Assembly (NCBI RefSeq): GCF_024734895.1
Contig: NZ_CP091430.1
Coordinates: 4,854,501-4,918,500, forward strand
Length of the DNA: 64,000 nt
Reading direction: 5' to 3'
DNA from: Paenibacillus spongiae
GTDB taxonomy: Bacteria > Bacillota > Bacilli > Paenibacillales > Paenibacillaceae
Shown here: positions 29,804 to 40,146 of the stretch, piece after piece
How positions within the stretch are numbered: position 1 is the first letter of the stretch
Layout: each line of letters starts with the position of its first letter
Notes under the pieces: model-generated
What the model saw: only the letters and a program-made list of their open reading frames with translations
Told to the model about the DNA's origin: nothing
The model's database searches: none
Made by a program: the position numbers and the translations under genes

Positions 29804-31351
29804 CTATTTCAATCTTGCTTCAAGCCGATAGGCTGCTACTGCTGCGACAAGCGCATCCAGCGTCGAGTCGTTCGGCTGTATGCTGACCTCAAGCCCGGCA
29901 TTCATGGCCGTCTCGGCCGTGACCGGCCCGATGCAGGCAATCGCCGAGCCCTTCAGCAATGCAGCCGGATCTTCGATGCCCATCCGGCGCAGGACGATGA
30001 ATAGGTTCGTAACGGACGACGAGCTGGCGAAGGTGATGATATCGATCTTCCCTTCCCTAAGCAGCTCCAATGTATCCTCGTCCTGATTATCGGCAATGAC
30101 AGTCTCATACACGTCAATCTCGACAGGGTCAAGGCCTTTGCCGGCAAGCTCGCGGGGCAGAATATCCCGGCCAAGGTCGCCCCTTGGCAGCAGGACCCGT
30201 TGCCCGGGCACAAGCGCATCCGTCAGGCTGTCAAGCAGACCCTCTGCCTGAAATATGACCGGCAGAACGTCGATCGTCAATGAACGATTCTCCAAAGCTT
30301 CGGCCGTCTTCGGACCGACAGCCGCAATACGCGCTCGATGAAACCGGCGGATATCGATCCCGAACCGTTTCAGCCACTTGAAGAAATACTCGACTCCGTT
30401 CACGCTCGTAAACATAAGCCAGTCATAGCTTTCCGCATCGGTCAGAGCCGCTTCCAGCTTGGCGCTGTCTTCGGGCTCCCGCATCTCAATGACGGGAAAT
30501 TCACAGGCCTCTCCCCCGAGCGCTTCGATCTGATCGGCGAGCTCGCTGCTCTGCGCTCTCGCGCGTGTAACCAGCACCCGGGTCCCGAACAACGGTCTGC
30601 GCTCCGCCCATTGCAGCTTCCGGCGCTGCTTGACGACCTCGCCGACAACGATGACCGCCGGCGGTTGAAAATTGGCAGCCTTGACGATGCCTTCGATCGT
30701 TTCCAGCGTGCCTACCAGCGTCTCTTGTTCAACGCGCGTTCCCCAGCGGATCAAGGCTACCGGAGTTTCCGGCGGTTTCCCATGCTTGATCAGCTGCTCC
30801 GAAATATAGCCGATCTTGGATACGCCCATGAGAAAGATAAGGGTGCCTGTGGCATTCGTTACCTTATCCCAGTGAATGGACCGGTCCAGCTTCTCCGGAC
30901 TTTCATGTCCGGTAATAATCGACAGCGAGGAAGCCAAATCGCGATGCGTGACAGGTATGCCGGCGTATGCGGGAACTGCGATCGCGGATGTAATGCCAGG
31001 AACGATTTCAAACTCGACGCCATTGTCATAAAGCAGCTCCGCCTCTTCACCGACGCGGCCGAAGATTGTCGGATCCCCGCCCTTCAAGCGGGTTACAACC
31101 TTACCTTGCAGCGCCAAATCGACGAGAAGCCGGTTAATATCCTCTTGCTTCATCGTGTGCCGGTCGGGCAGCTTGCCTACGTACACTTTCTCCGCGCCGG
31201 GCTTAAGCTCACGGAGCAATCGCGGGCTGGCCAGACGGTCATAAACGATCACGTCGCATGCTCGAATGCATTCGAGTCCGCGTATCGTGATCAGCTTCGG
31301 ATCGCCGGGACCTGCTCCTACGAGATAGACTATCCCTTTCCCCATGTCCAT
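29804..31351 (-). CDS. cobA-hemD: Fused uroporphyrinogen-III methyltransferase and uroporphyrinogen-III synthase
   Basis: A two-domain fusion of 515 residues. Residues 1-250 are SUMT, methylating uroporphyrinogen III to precorrin-2: [19 protein letters not shown], then [19 protein letters not shown], then [20 protein letters not shown]. Residues 255-515 are HemD, cyclising hydroxymethylbilane ([20 protein letters not shown] and later [12 protein letters not shown]). The fusion joins the haem and sirohaem branches and is common in clostridia and Paenibacillus; B. subtilis keeps them apart. It begins two bases after the hemC stop. Confidence 0.96.
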   Translation of the reverse strand: MDMGKGIVYLVGAGPGDPKLITIRGLECIRACDVIVYDRLASPRLLRELKPGAEKVYVGKLPDRHTMKQEDINRLLVDLALQGKVVTRLKGGDPTIFGRVGEEAELLYDNGVEFEIVPGITSAIAVPAYAGIPVTHRDLASSLSIITGHESPEKLDRSIHWDKVTNATGTLIFLMGVSKIGYISEQLIKHGKPPETPVALIRWGTRVEQETLVGTLETIEGIVKAANFQPPAVIVVGEVVKQRRKLQWAERRPLFGTRVLVTRARAQSSELADQIEALGGEACEFPVIEMREPEDSAKLEAALTDAESYDWLMFTSVNGVEYFFKWLKRFGIDIRRFHRARIAAVGPKTAEALENRSLTIDVLPVIFQAEGLLDSLTDALVPGQRVLLPRGDLGRDILPRELAGKGLDPVEIDVYETVIADNQDEDTLELLREGKIDIITFASSSSVTNLFIVLRRMGIEDPAALLKGSAIACIGPVTAETAMNAGLEVSIQPNDSTLDALVAAVAAYRLEARLK

Positions 31352-31354
31352 CGT

Positions 31355-32317
31355 TCATCCCCCAACTTCCGCTAATATGCGGTCTGCTCCTCTCGCCTTG
31401 AGCGCCTCTGCCGCTTCGATACCTACCTGCTTGGGATCGGTTCCTATCCGGGTTTCCTTCAGGAGAACCGAACCGTCCGGCGAGCCTACTATACCTGTTA
31501 AAGATAGTAAAGGCGAGCCATCGGATGATTTCTCATCCAGCAGGATTGCATGTGCGCCGATCGGGATTTGACACCCGCCGTTAAGCGCCCCCAGAAAGCT
31601 GCGTTCCGCTTCGACCGTGAATGCCGTCTCCGGATCGTTAATCCATTGCAGCAGTTCGCGAACCCCGCTGTCATCAACCCGGCACTCGATCCCTAGAGCA
31701 CCTTGGCCAACCGCAGGTACGCATATATCCACTGGTACATAAGAGGAGATACGCTCCTCCCAGCCCATGCGGTAAAGTCCGGCCGAGGCCAGGACGACAG
31801 CGTCGAACCCTTCGGATTCCAGCTTACGGATACGGGTATCGATGTTACCGCGGATGGACTCCATCCTCAGATCCGGCCGGACATGCTTCAGCTGACATGA
31901 GCGCCGCAGACTGCTCGTTCCGACCAAAGCGCCTTGCGGCAGCTGGTCGAACGTCACGCCCTCTTTCGTAATCAGGCAATCCCGCGGGTCGACCCGTTTG
32001 GGAGTCGCGCCGTTCATCAAGCCGTCCGGAAGCGAATAAGGCATGTCCTTCATGCTGTGTACGGCCAAATCAATCTCTTTGTTCAGCAGCGCCTCTTCGA
32101 TTTCCTTGACGAAAAGACCTTTGCCGCCTACCTTCGACAGCATGACGTCCAGTATCCGGTCTCCCTTGGTAACGATCTTGCGTATTTCAAAATCATAAGG
32201 CAGATTATGCTCGCTGCATAGTGCCTTTAGTTGATCGATAACTTGTCCTGTTTGCGTAAGCGCCAGAGCACTCTGTCTCGTACCTACGACAATGGTGCGC
32301 TTCTTCGTCTGTTCCAT
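31355..32317 (-). CDS. hemC: Hydroxymethylbilane synthase
   Basis: Polymerises four porphobilinogens on a dipyrromethane cofactor. [15 protein letters not shown] is at the start and VHSMKDMP and [16 protein letters not shown] are in the substrate-binding core. The cofactor cysteine is in [18 protein letters not shown] context ([14 protein letters not shown]). The 320-residue protein lies between the sirohaem gene (one-base gap) and cobA/hemD. Confidence 0.97.
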   Translation of the reverse strand: MEQTKKRTIVVGTRQSALALTQTGQVIDQLKALCSEHNLPYDFEIRKIVTKGDRILDVMLSKVGGKGLFVKEIEEALLNKEIDLAVHSMKDMPYSLPDGLMNGATPKRVDPRDCLITKEGVTFDQLPQGALVGTSSLRRSCQLKHVRPDLRMESIRGNIDTRIRKLESEGFDAVVLASAGLYRMGWEERISSYVPVDICVPAVGQGALGIECRVDDSGVRELLQWINDPETAFTVEAERSFLGALNGGCQIPIGAHAILLDEKSSDGSPLLSLTGIVGSPDGSVLLKETRIGTDPKQVGIEAAEALKARGADRILAEVGG

Positions 32318-32318
32318 C

Positions 32319-32984
32319 CTATGTCTGCCTCCTGTCGGCCGCCGCGCGCAGCCGCCTTATCCATTCATCCATACGGTCCGCATCCGAGCTACCCGTAAGC
32401 TCATCCAATGATCCCGCCAAAGCTTCCTCCGCCGCCAGGCGCAGCAGGTCACGCCGTTCATCCGGATCGGCGAGGCGAAGCCGGACATGCTCCCGCAGCT
32501 CCCGTAAACGCTCGACCTTCCCGGCATAATCAGGCCCGTATCTCGCCATGAAATCACGCCCGATGCCGCTTGCAAGCGCAGGACTTGCGCCGCCTGTCGT
32601 TACGGCCATCACCAAATCGCCGCGCCTGATGACTGACGGGGTCACGAAATCCCCGTAAGCCGAATCATCGGCAACATTCGTCAGCGCCCCCCTGACAACC
32701 GCTGCAGCCGCGACGCAGCGATTCAAATCCGGATCGCCAGTCGCTGCAAATACCAATCGTGCGCCATCAATGTCTTGTTCTAGGTATTCCCCTAGCCTCA
32801 GTTGGATAGACCCGCTGCGGGCCAATTCTGCAATCCCTTTCGTCACGGTAGGGCTAATAACACGGACATCTTCGGCATCGGCATCCAGCAGGCTCCTAAT
32901 TTTGCGTTCCGCAACCGGGCCTCCGCCGACCACGATGCAAGTCTTCCCTCTCAAATCCAGCATTAACGGATAATAACCGGCCAT
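32319..32984 (-). CDS. Precorrin-2 dehydrogenase / sirohydrochlorin ferrochelatase (Met8/CysG-N type)
   Basis: Oxidises precorrin-2 to sirohydrochlorin and may insert iron to make sirohaem. The 221-residue protein begins with a Rossmann motif [37 protein letters not shown] is the second conserved block and an alpha-helical tail follows. Placed one base from hemC and with SUMT fused to HemD nearby, the operon makes both haem and sirohaem. Whether it also chelates iron cannot be read from sequence. Confidence 0.9.
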   Translation of the reverse strand: MAGYYPLMLDLRGKTCIVVGGGPVAERKIRSLLDADAEDVRVISPTVTKGIAELARSGSIQLRLGEYLEQDIDGARLVFAATGDPDLNRCVAAAAVVRGALTNVADDSAYGDFVTPSVIRRGDLVMAVTTGGASPALASGIGRDFMARYGPDYAGKVERLRELREHVRLRLADPDERRDLLRLAAEEALAGSLDELTGSSDADRMDEWIRRLRAAADRRQT

Positions 32985-33041
32985 TCTATTAGGCTCCCTC
33001 CGGCTCTTATATCAAATATCGGCTGATACGCTTTAGCTGCC

Positions 33042-33860
33042 TCATGACCAGCTGTGGAAGGAGGAGGACTGGTTCATAAACAGGTTCAGCAGCATGACAC
33101 CGAAGCTGAGCAGATTCCACCTGGCTGTCTTCCAGCTGGGTCCCCCGAACCAATGCCTCTGCAGAAGGGTTCCGATATAGAGACCTAATGCCAGCAGAGA
33201 GAATAGCACTTTCAAGTCAAGCAGAAGGCTGTAACGGGCTTCGATCAGAATGGACGCAACCGCAATCGCGAGCGACATCGCCAGAAGCGGGATCCCGATG
33301 AGGGCCCACCGGCACATATATCGGTCTATCGCCTCAAGACTCGGCAGCCTTCTCATGGTTTGGGTCCACTGCTTCCCTTTCAGCCTTGCGTGAAGAAAGA
33401 CATACATTCCTGAGAATATGGCATTGATCGTCAGAGCGGCATAGGCGCAAATCATCAGGCTTATATGTACGTACAGCAGCTTCCTTACGATTTCCCATCG
33501 CGCAAGCGATACGCCCGACCCAATATCGAACATATTGATTGCCAGCACAGCGAAGCCTACGATATTTACAATGAATACGAAAAGCTCGATTCGATAAAAA
33601 CGGCTGATAACTAGCGATAACGTAATAAGGAGCCATGAGAAGAACAGCAGATTCTCGAATAATGAGAACGTCGTCATATCCAAATGAGACCAAATGCGGT
33701 GAAATAGAAAGCCAGTCTGTAGAACCCACACGAAAATAAGGAGCCCTGTCCCCATCTGTTTCGCTCTCCGGTTTCGGTCAACGAAATCGGAGAAATAAAA
33801 CAGGAGGCTCAGGGCGTAAATAATAAGCATCGCGTCATATAGAGAATTTTGCGTAACCAT
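33042..33860 (-). CDS. hemX: HemX / CcsA-type membrane protein
   Basis: An eight-helix membrane protein of the cytochrome c assembly (CcmC/CcsA) superfamily. In B. subtilis HemX lowers the level of HemA. Hydrophobic segments fill most of its 272 residues; KLLYVHISLMICAYAALTIN carries the conserved histidine region. The start at 33860 has GTGGAGG at five bases. It follows hemA by 71 bases, the same order as B. subtilis hemAX. Confidence 0.9.
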   Translation of the reverse strand: MVTQNSLYDAMLIIYALSLLFYFSDFVDRNRRAKQMGTGLLIFVWVLQTGFLFHRIWSHLDMTTFSLFENLLFFSWLLITLSLVISRFYRIELFVFIVNIVGFAVLAINMFDIGSGVSLARWEIVRKLLYVHISLMICAYAALTINAIFSGMYVFLHARLKGKQWTQTMRRLPSLEAIDRYMCRWALIGIPLLAMSLAIAVASILIEARYSLLLDLKVLFSLLALGLYIGTLLQRHWFGGPSWKTARWNLLSFGVMLLNLFMNQSSSFHSWS

Positions 33861-33931
33861 GTGTGCCTCCACACTTTACGGTGTCAGTATCGTCCACAAG
33901 CCAAGCAAACCGGGCGTCCTGCGACCTTGGC

Positions 33932-35338
33932 CTAGTGCGTAACGGCAGCCGCAATCGCTGAAGCGACTGCAGGGACCTTCATGCTTGCTGAAGTCCTTTG
34001 TACGCGCTGTGATGAGATAACAGCGTGCGGTTCCGGCGAAGCTGATCGAAGCTTATCTTTCCCCTGGGCAACCGTCTCTTCAAGCGCAAACAATTTGACG
34101 AACATATCCATGGCTTCATCGCCATGCTTCTCGCCAGCCATTTCTTTGATGCGCAGAATCGGATCCTGCATCATCTGATTGACGATGCTTTTCGTCAGCT
34201 TGCGAATAACCTTCATCTCGCGATCGTCCAGATTAGGCAGTTTCTTCGTCAGGCTTGTCATGGTTTCCTCATGAATCGAAACGGCCTTTTCCTGAAGCGC
34301 TTGGATAAGGGGAACAACACCAAGGGTCTTGTACCACTGCCGGTAGACTTCCAGCTCGGCTGCAATCATCAAATCGATCTTGGCCGTTTCCCGGCGGCGC
34401 AGTTCAAGATTGCTCTCGACGATGCCTTCCAGGTCATCGATGTCGTACAAGAAGACATTCTCTACCGATGCAATCGCAGGATCCAGATCCCGGGGCACTG
34501 CAATATCGATCATGTATAACGGACGGGACTTCCGCTTGGCCATCGCAACGGCAACTTGCTGACGGTTTAAGACATAACCTTCCGATCCCGTCGAGCTGAT
34601 TAGAATATCAGCTTCATGCAGCCTGTCGATAGCATCTGACATCGAATAAGGGATTCCATTGAATTTATCAGCCAGTTCTACAGCACGGTCATAAGTCCGA
34701 TTGACTACAATAACCCGCTCTATGCCGTTGGCGTACAGATGCTTGGCTGTAAGCTCACTCATCTTGCCGGCGCCGAGGATCATGACTGTCTTGCCGCCGA
34801 AGTGGCCGAATATACGTTTGCCCAGTTCTACCGCAGCATAGCTGACTGATACGGCCGTCTCACCGATCGATGTCTCGGAGTGAGCACGCTTGGCCACCGT
34901 CACAGCTTGCTTAAATACCATGTTGAAGAGCGTGCCTGTCGTCTTGTACTCCTGTGAAAGCAGGAAAGCGTTCCGTACTTGGCCCAAAATTTGAGTTTCG
35001 CCGATCACCATCGAATCCAGTCCGGAAGCGACCCGGAATAGATGATCGATCGCCTGCTCGTCCTCATACATGTATAAATGATTGGTAAACTGCTGTCTTG
35101 GCAGTTTGAACCACTGCTCCATAAAATTGCGAATGTAATGACCGCACAGTTGATGACGGTCAACCACCGCATACAATTCCGTACGATTGCAGGTCGCTAC
35201 AATGACACATTCCATGATGCTCTTCGACTGCTTCAGCTGCAGGAGAGCTTCCTGCAAGTCCCGTTCCGCAATCGTAAAACGTTCGCGGACTTCAACAGGT
35301 GCCGTTCTGTAATTAAGCCCCACAACGACAATGTGCAT
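33932..35338 (-). CDS. hemA: Glutamyl-tRNA reductase
   Basis: Reduces Glu-tRNA to glutamate-1-semialdehyde, the first and controlled step of the C5 haem pathway. The catalytic cysteine is in VIVATCNRTELYAVV (about residue 50), the NADPH site is MILGAGKMSELTAKHL, and a dimerisation helix domain closes the protein. The 468-residue protein has an extra Ala/Ser/Val-rich tail of about 30 residues. First gene of the haem operon. Confidence 0.97.
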   Translation of the reverse strand: MHIVVVGLNYRTAPVEVRERFTIAERDLQEALLQLKQSKSIMECVIVATCNRTELYAVVDRHQLCGHYIRNFMEQWFKLPRQQFTNHLYMYEDEQAIDHLFRVASGLDSMVIGETQILGQVRNAFLLSQEYKTTGTLFNMVFKQAVTVAKRAHSETSIGETAVSVSYAAVELGKRIFGHFGGKTVMILGAGKMSELTAKHLYANGIERVIVVNRTYDRAVELADKFNGIPYSMSDAIDRLHEADILISSTGSEGYVLNRQQVAVAMAKRKSRPLYMIDIAVPRDLDPAIASVENVFLYDIDDLEGIVESNLELRRRETAKIDLMIAAELEVYRQWYKTLGVVPLIQALQEKAVSIHEETMTSLTKKLPNLDDREMKVIRKLTKSIVNQMMQDPILRIKEMAGEKHGDEAMDMFVKLFALEETVAQGKDKLRSASPEPHAVISSQRVQRTSASMKVPAVASAIAAAVTH

Positions 35339-35380
35339 GCGCGTTCACCTGCCCTTTCATAAGTGTTTTCATCATCCATT

Positions 35381-35389
35381 AGTATAGCA
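35381..35389 (-). promoter_or_regulatory. Possible extended -10 promoter of the hem operon
   Basis: TGCTATACT reads toward hemA about 43 bases before its start; there is no convincing -35 box. No PerR-type palindrome was seen nearby. Confidence 0.45.
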
Positions 35390-35465
35390 CAATTCGACAA
35401 GCTCTACCCCCGCAATTATGAAAAATTTTTGAAAACCTATGTAATGTAGATGCTTCGGCGGGCAT

Positions 35466-35496
35466 TAAAAAAGGCCACGGAATCTACCATGGCCTT
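35466..35496 (-). terminator. Intrinsic terminator after speD
   Basis: AAGGCCATGG and CCGTGGCCTT form a stem with a six-base loop, then TTTTTTT on the minus strand, 20 bases after the speD stop. Confidence 0.92.
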
Positions 35497-35515
35497 ACAA
35501 TCTTTGTTGTTAGTG

Positions 35516-35914
35516 TTAGACGAATTGCGGCAGCTTCATTTCGGGTTCGACGACTTTCAATTCGCCCATTCCGCGAATGAGTTTCTTTCCATGTGTCGTT
35601 GTTGGCTTCAGCACGGAAAGCATATAGTCGATCGCAAGCTGCGGATCCACTGTTTCGCCGCAGGTATAGCAATCGAGCGCAGCAAATCCTTTTTCAGGAT
35701 ACGTGTGGATCGAGAGATGACTTTCAGACAACAGCACGAGCACAGTTGCTCCTTGCGGCTCGAATTGTTTAGACTGAACAGAGAGTACGGTAGCGCCGCA
35801 TGCTTCGGCAGCCTCCACCATGTGGGCTTGTAAAAATTCTGCATTGTTGAGCAGCTCGAAGTCTACACCCCAAGTATCAACAGCAACGTGTCTTCCGAAA
35901 GTTGAGTATTCCAT
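35516..35914 (-). CDS. speD: S-adenosylmethionine decarboxylase proenzyme
   Basis: Makes decarboxylated SAM, the aminopropyl donor for spermidine. The self-cleavage motif LSESHLSIHTYPE marks cleavage between Glu64 and Ser65, which becomes the pyruvoyl group. His70 and Cys85 (DCYTCGE) match the processing and proton-donor residues of the short prokaryotic class (Thermotoga/Bacillus type). The 132-residue length fits. It is a single-gene unit with its own leader and terminator; no speE is in view. Confidence 0.97.
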   Translation of the reverse strand: MEYSTFGRHVAVDTWGVDFELLNNAEFLQAHMVEAAEACGATVLSVQSKQFEPQGATVLVLLSESHLSIHTYPEKGFAALDCYTCGETVDPQLAIDYMLSVLKPTTTHGKKLIRGMGELKVVEPEMKLPQFV

Positions 35915-35965
35915 CTTCCGGTTCCCCCTTCCTAGGAATAAAATGTTTGAAAAATTTCATCCGCT

Positions 35966-36030
35966 AGGACCTACGTCATTCACTGCCCGAGGGAATAATC
36001 TCTCGCAACATTACCATGTCCTGAGTGAAT
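35966..36030 (-). promoter_or_regulatory. Candidate pseudoknotted 5' leader of speD
   Basis: In the transcript ATTCACT (36030-36024) pairs with AGTGAAT (35984-35978). AGGAC (36022-36018), inside that loop, pairs with GTCCT (35970-35966) downstream, so the two stems cross. A small CGAG/CTCG hairpin sits in the middle. A possible promoter (TTGCAT at 36086-36091, 17 bases, TATTTT at 36063-36068) lies upstream. The rest of 35915-36195 holds no gene. Confidence 0.45.
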
Positions 36031-36195
36031 CCTGGTTCCTAATATTCATTTCAACGAGAATAAAAATAACATCTATCACACAGAAATGCAACCCTTTTTT
36101 TTAAAACATGAGTAAATCATCATTCAGGGCAGCTACAGTAATAAGCGTATGTAGAAGGAAGTTGTCCTGTGAGCGGGTCAAATGATGGATAAAAA

Positions 36196-36220
36196 TAAAA
36201 AAAGCCGCTAATCTGCGGCT
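36196..36220 (-). terminator. Intrinsic terminator after the 196-residue unknown gene
   Basis: AGCCGC and GCGGCT with a six-base loop, then TTTTTTTATT on the minus strand. Confidence 0.85.
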
Positions 36221-36249
36221 CTTTGAACATGCTGTTGAAACGCTTGCGG

Positions 36250-36840
36250 CTAAGCCTCCAGAACAAACAGCTGATGTGTATAATGCTTTAATTTCTCATC
36301 GATCAAATCGATCTGAGTGCGGTCGGAGCATTGATTGCGCAAATCAAGCAGCTCGTTAATCGTGCTCTGCAGATTATCGATGGACTGCTCGATCATATTG
36401 CTTTGGAACTGGGCTTCCAGCATACCGAGCGTGTCTTTGTATTCAAAGACGACCCTCATGACGCCCTTCGCTTGCTCCGTAATCTTATGAACCGCGCCTT
36501 GCTCATACTGATAGATCATCGTGTAGCTCGGATAAATACGGTTTACAATCGCATCCCCATGAAAAGTGGAAACCGCCTTGCGCATAGCATTCGTTAACTT
36601 CGGATTGATCAAGCGGCAGGAAAGCGTACATACATACCGATCCTGTTGACGCTCAAAAATGAAGCGGACTTCTTCCCGCCCTGCGTCGTCTTCGAGAACC
36701 ATTTCGTGATTGCCGTTATCGAGCACCCGCACCTGCTGTTTCACATGCTGCTCTTCAAAAAACCGGACAAATCCCGCCATCTCTTCAGCCGTTAATTGCA
36801 GAGAAGCTTTCACATATTCCGTGGCTATCCGCTGAGCCAT
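36250..36840 (-). CDS. Conserved-looking protein of unknown function
   Basis: I do not recognise a family with confidence. The 196-residue soluble protein has a mixed alpha/beta first part (VRVLDNGNHEMVLEDD, then EVRFIFERQQDRYVC, look like beta strands). It ends in a predicted coiled coil (about 140-196, SNMIEQSIDNLQSTINELLD). No signal peptide or membrane segment is seen. GAGGAG lies six bases before the ATG at 36840; a longer frame upstream lacks a ribosome binding site. It is a one-gene unit between engB and speD with its own terminator. Confidence 0.8.
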   Translation of the reverse strand: MAQRIATEYVKASLQLTAEEMAGFVRFFEEQHVKQQVRVLDNGNHEMVLEDDAGREEVRFIFERQQDRYVCTLSCRLINPKLTNAMRKAVSTFHGDAIVNRIYPSYTMIYQYEQGAVHKITEQAKGVMRVVFEYKDTLGMLEAQFQSNMIEQSIDNLQSTINELLDLRNQCSDRTQIDLIDEKLKHYTHQLFVLEA

Positions 36841-37049
36841 AAAAATCTCCTCAATTCTATAAACTTGCACGTTCCGCCGCTTAAGACGAACCGTCAACCG
36901 ATTGTTTCTTGCTTACGTATATTATACTTGATAAGAGCTGTTTATTCCTGCCGCCTGTTCTTGATATTTACGCATATTTCTGAAAAATCACGGGGATTTA
37001 ACGATGAGTCCGCCATATTATCCGTTATCCTCACTTTTCGAAGGAAACA

Positions 37050-37652
37050 TCACTGACTTTCTGCCGGATCCTCAATCGCTTTCATAATAACGTCCCAAAG
37101 CTGTTCCCGTCCCAGGCCCGTTTCCGAAGAGACCAGCACCATGTTGTCTGCCGGATCCGCCTCGAGCGTCTCCTTGACGATCTTCATATGCTTCTCCCAT
37201 TTGCTGCGCGGAATCTTATCCGCTTTCGTTACGACGATACAAACCGGAATTTGAAAATGCTTCAGCCAGTTGTACATCAGACAGTCATCCTTGGTCGGAG
37301 GATGCCGCACATCGATAATGTGCAGAACCATCTTGAGCGGCTCCCGGTCCCGCAGGAACGACTCGATCATGTTCCCCCATTCCTCGCGCTGCGTCTTGGA
37401 CACCTTCGCATAGCCATAACCGGGAAAATCGACAAAATACAATTTTTCGTTAATCCGGTAATAGTTCAGCTGCTGGGTCTTGCCCGGCTGCGAGCTTGTG
37501 CGGGCGAGCGCTTTGCGCATAAGCATCCGATTGATAAGCGACGATTTTCCGACATTGGAACGCCCTGCCAGAGCAATCTCCGGCAAGGCGTCCACGGGAT
37601 ATTGATGCGGCTTAACCGCGCTGATGACGAATTCGGCCTGTGTAATATTCAT
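37050..37652 (-). CDS. engB: Ribosome biogenesis GTPase EngB (YsxC)
   Basis: An essential small GTPase that helps mature the 50S subunit. G1 [15 protein letters not shown], a G2 threonine region, G3 [13 protein letters not shown] and G4 VTKADKIP are all present in 200 residues. It lies 69 bases after lon, the conserved lonA-ysxC order of bacilli. Confidence 0.97.
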   Translation of the reverse strand: MNITQAEFVISAVKPHQYPVDALPEIALAGRSNVGKSSLINRMLMRKALARTSSQPGKTQQLNYYRINEKLYFVDFPGYGYAKVSKTQREEWGNMIESFLRDREPLKMVLHIIDVRHPPTKDDCLMYNWLKHFQIPVCIVVTKADKIPRSKWEKHMKIVKETLEADPADNMVLVSSETGLGREQLWDVIMKAIEDPAESQ

Positions 37653-37721
37653 TGTCTCTCGTTAACCCGCTTTCTTCATTCCTCAACTTCTTGCCTCAAT
37701 CATGAAACAAGAAGGCGAATT

Positions 37722-40064
37722 CTAGTGCGTTTCCACTGGTGCATGCTCCAGCGCATGCTCTAATACTTCATCCATATGGCTGACCGGGATAAACACCATA
37801 TCGCCCCGGACGCTGTCCGGAATATCGCGCAGATCGCGCTCGTTTTCCTTCGGTATCAGCACTTTACGAATGCCGGCACGATGCGCGGCAAGGGATTTCT
37901 CCTTGAGTCCGCCGATCGGCAGAACCCGTCCCCGGAGCGTGATTTCACCTGTCATCGCGACCTCCTTGGAAACGTAACGTCCGGTCAGAGCCGAGATCAA
38001 CGCTGTCGCCATGGTGATCCCCGCGGAAGGTCCGTCCTTCGGTATAGCGCCTTCCGGGATATGAATGTGAATATCGTTCTTCTCATGGAAGTCCGGTTCG
38101 ATATGAAGCTCCTTGGCTCTGGAGCGCGTATAGCTGAATGCCGCCTGAGCGGACTCCTTCATGACATCTCCGAGCTTGCCCGTCAAGGTCAGCTTTCCGC
38201 TTCCCGGCAGCACGGTTACCTCGATGACGAGCGTATCGCCGCCGACCTCCGTCCAAGCCAGTCCGGTAACGGCGCCGATCTGGTTCTCAACCTCGGCTAA
38301 CCCGTAGCGGAATTTCGGAGGCCCCAGCCATTCCTTAACTTTGTCGGGGTCGACCTGAATCGCGGTGAGCTCCGGATCCGAAACGATCGTCTTCGCCGCT
38401 TTGCGGCATAGAGACGCGACTTGCTGCTCCAGATTGCGGACGCCGGATTCCCTTGTATATTCGCGTATAACAAGCATTAGCGCACTTTCCGTGATCTCGA
38501 TCTGCTCTTTCTTCAGTCCATGCTCGCCAATCTGCTTCGGCAGCAAATACCGCTCGGCGATTTGCATCTTCTCAAGCTCCGTATAACCGGGAATATAGAG
38601 CACTTCCATACGGTCGAGCAGTGGACGCGGAATATTATGAATCGCGTTGGCCGTCGTAATAAACATCACCTTCGACAGGTCAAAGGGCAGTTCAATAAAA
38701 TGGTCGCTGAAGGTGTTGTTCTGCTCCGGATCGAGAACTTCCAGCAGCGCTGAAGCCGGATCTCCGCGGAAATCCATCGCCATCTTGTCGATCTCGTCGA
38801 GCAGGAAGACCGGATTGGAGGTTCCCGCCGTCTTCATCCCTTGTACGACCCGTCCCGGCATGGCTCCGACGTATGTGCGGCGGTGACCCCGGATCTCGGC
38901 CTCATCGCGAACCCCGCCAAGGGATATCCGCACGAATTGCCGTCCAAGCGACTTGGCGATCGACCGTGCCATCGAAGTTTTGCCGACACCCGGAGGTCCG
39001 ACGAGACAGAGGATCGGTCCCTTCAGCTTCTTCACGAGCTTCTGAACCGCTAGATACTCCAGCACACGTTCCTTCGGCTTCTCGAGACCGTAATGGTCTT
39101 CGTTGAGAATCGCCTCGGCTTTGGCGATATCGAGGTCATCCTCCGTTACTTTGCTCCACGGAAGCGAGAGCAGCCAATCGATATAATTGCGGATGACGCC
39201 GCCCTCGGCAGAAGTAGACGGCATCTTCTCCAGACGGTCGATTTCCTTCTCGACCTTCTCCTTCACTTTCTCCGGCAGATCGGCTTCGGCCATCTGTGTG
39301 CGCAGCTCCTCCACCTCGCCCGCACGGCCTTCCTTCTCGCCAAGCTCTTTCTGGATCGCCTTCATCTGCTCACGCAAATAATATTCCTTCTGCGTCTTTT
39401 CCATCTGCTTCTTGACGCGCTGGCTGATTTTGCGTTCGAGCTCAAGCACTTCGCGTTCATTGTTCAAGATGTCCAGCAGCTTCTCCAGCCGCTGGCGGAC
39501 GTCGATCGTCTCCAGAATATCCTGTTTGTCTTTGATCTTTAAGGATAAATGACTGCTAATGACATCGGCCAGCCGGCCCGGCTCGTCGATGTCAGAAACG
39601 GCCGCATGCGTCTCGGGCGTCACTTTCTTCGATAAGTTAATGTAATGCTCGAACTGATTCAGCACCGTCCGCATGAGCGCGTCGATTTCGGGATCCGTCG
39701 ACTCCTCTTCCGGTCTTTCCTTCACCGTTACCTCGTAGAAATCGTCATTGGGCAAATAATCGACAATTTCCGCCCTTACAACGCCTTCAACAAGCACGCG
39801 GATCGTGCCGTTCGGCAGCTTGAGCATCTGCCTGACGCGCGCGATGGTTCCCACACGGTAAATATCTTCCTGTGACGGCTCTTCAATATTGATCTCGGAT
39901 TGCGAGCAAAGCAAGATCATATGATCGTCAATCATCGCGCGGTCTAATGCGCGAACAGACTTTTCCCTACCCACGTCAAGATGAAGCACCATGCTGGGAT
40001 ATACAAGGAGCCCCCTGAGCGGCAGTAGGGGCAGCCGACGACCTTTCCATTTAGCAGGTCCCAT
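37722..40064 (-). CDS. lon: ATP-dependent protease Lon (LonA)
   Basis: A hexameric AAA+ serine protease that removes damaged and regulatory proteins. It has an N-terminal LON domain ([20 protein letters not shown]), a coiled coil, Walker [14 protein letters not shown] and Walker [10 protein letters not shown]. The catalytic Ser-Lys dyad is in IPKDGPSAG and the following lysine helix. The start at 40064 (GGAGGTG five bases upstream) gives 780 residues. It follows lonB by 83 bases, in which a repeat-rich leader lies. Confidence 0.97.
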   Translation of the reverse strand: MGPAKWKGRRLPLLPLRGLLVYPSMVLHLDVGREKSVRALDRAMIDDHMILLCSQSEINIEEPSQEDIYRVGTIARVRQMLKLPNGTIRVLVEGVVRAEIVDYLPNDDFYEVTVKERPEEESTDPEIDALMRTVLNQFEHYINLSKKVTPETHAAVSDIDEPGRLADVISSHLSLKIKDKQDILETIDVRQRLEKLLDILNNEREVLELERKISQRVKKQMEKTQKEYYLREQMKAIQKELGEKEGRAGEVEELRTQMAEADLPEKVKEKVEKEIDRLEKMPSTSAEGGVIRNYIDWLLSLPWSKVTEDDLDIAKAEAILNEDHYGLEKPKERVLEYLAVQKLVKKLKGPILCLVGPPGVGKTSMARSIAKSLGRQFVRISLGGVRDEAEIRGHRRTYVGAMPGRVVQGMKTAGTSNPVFLLDEIDKMAMDFRGDPASALLEVLDPEQNNTFSDHFIELPFDLSKVMFITTANAIHNIPRPLLDRMEVLYIPGYTELEKMQIAERYLLPKQIGEHGLKKEQIEITESALMLVIREYTRESGVRNLEQQVASLCRKAAKTIVSDPELTAIQVDPDKVKEWLGPPKFRYGLAEVENQIGAVTGLAWTEVGGDTLVIEVTVLPGSGKLTLTGKLGDVMKESAQAAFSYTRSRAKELHIEPDFHEKNDIHIHIPEGAIPKDGPSAGITMATALISALTGRYVSKEVAMTGEITLRGRVLPIGGLKEKSLAAHRAGIRKVLIPKENERDLRDIPDSVRGDMVFIPVSHMDEVLEHALEHAPVETH

Positions 40065-40080
40065 ACCAGCACCTCCATTA

Positions 40081-40117
40081 TCGCTGAAGTTTTCTATAAG
40101 CAGAAAACTCGCTGAAG
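40081..40117 (-). repeat. Nested direct and inverted repeats in the lon leader
   Basis: TCGCTGAAG occurs at 40081-40089 and again at 40109-40117. Between them AGTTTTCT and AGAAAACT (40088-40109) form an eight-pair inverted repeat with a six-base loop. It ends 17 bases from the lon start and may be an operator or mRNA hairpin; it does not match CtsR or CIRCE. Confidence 0.5.
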
Positions 40118-40146
40118 CATTTTCCACCTTATTCTATACCATATTA

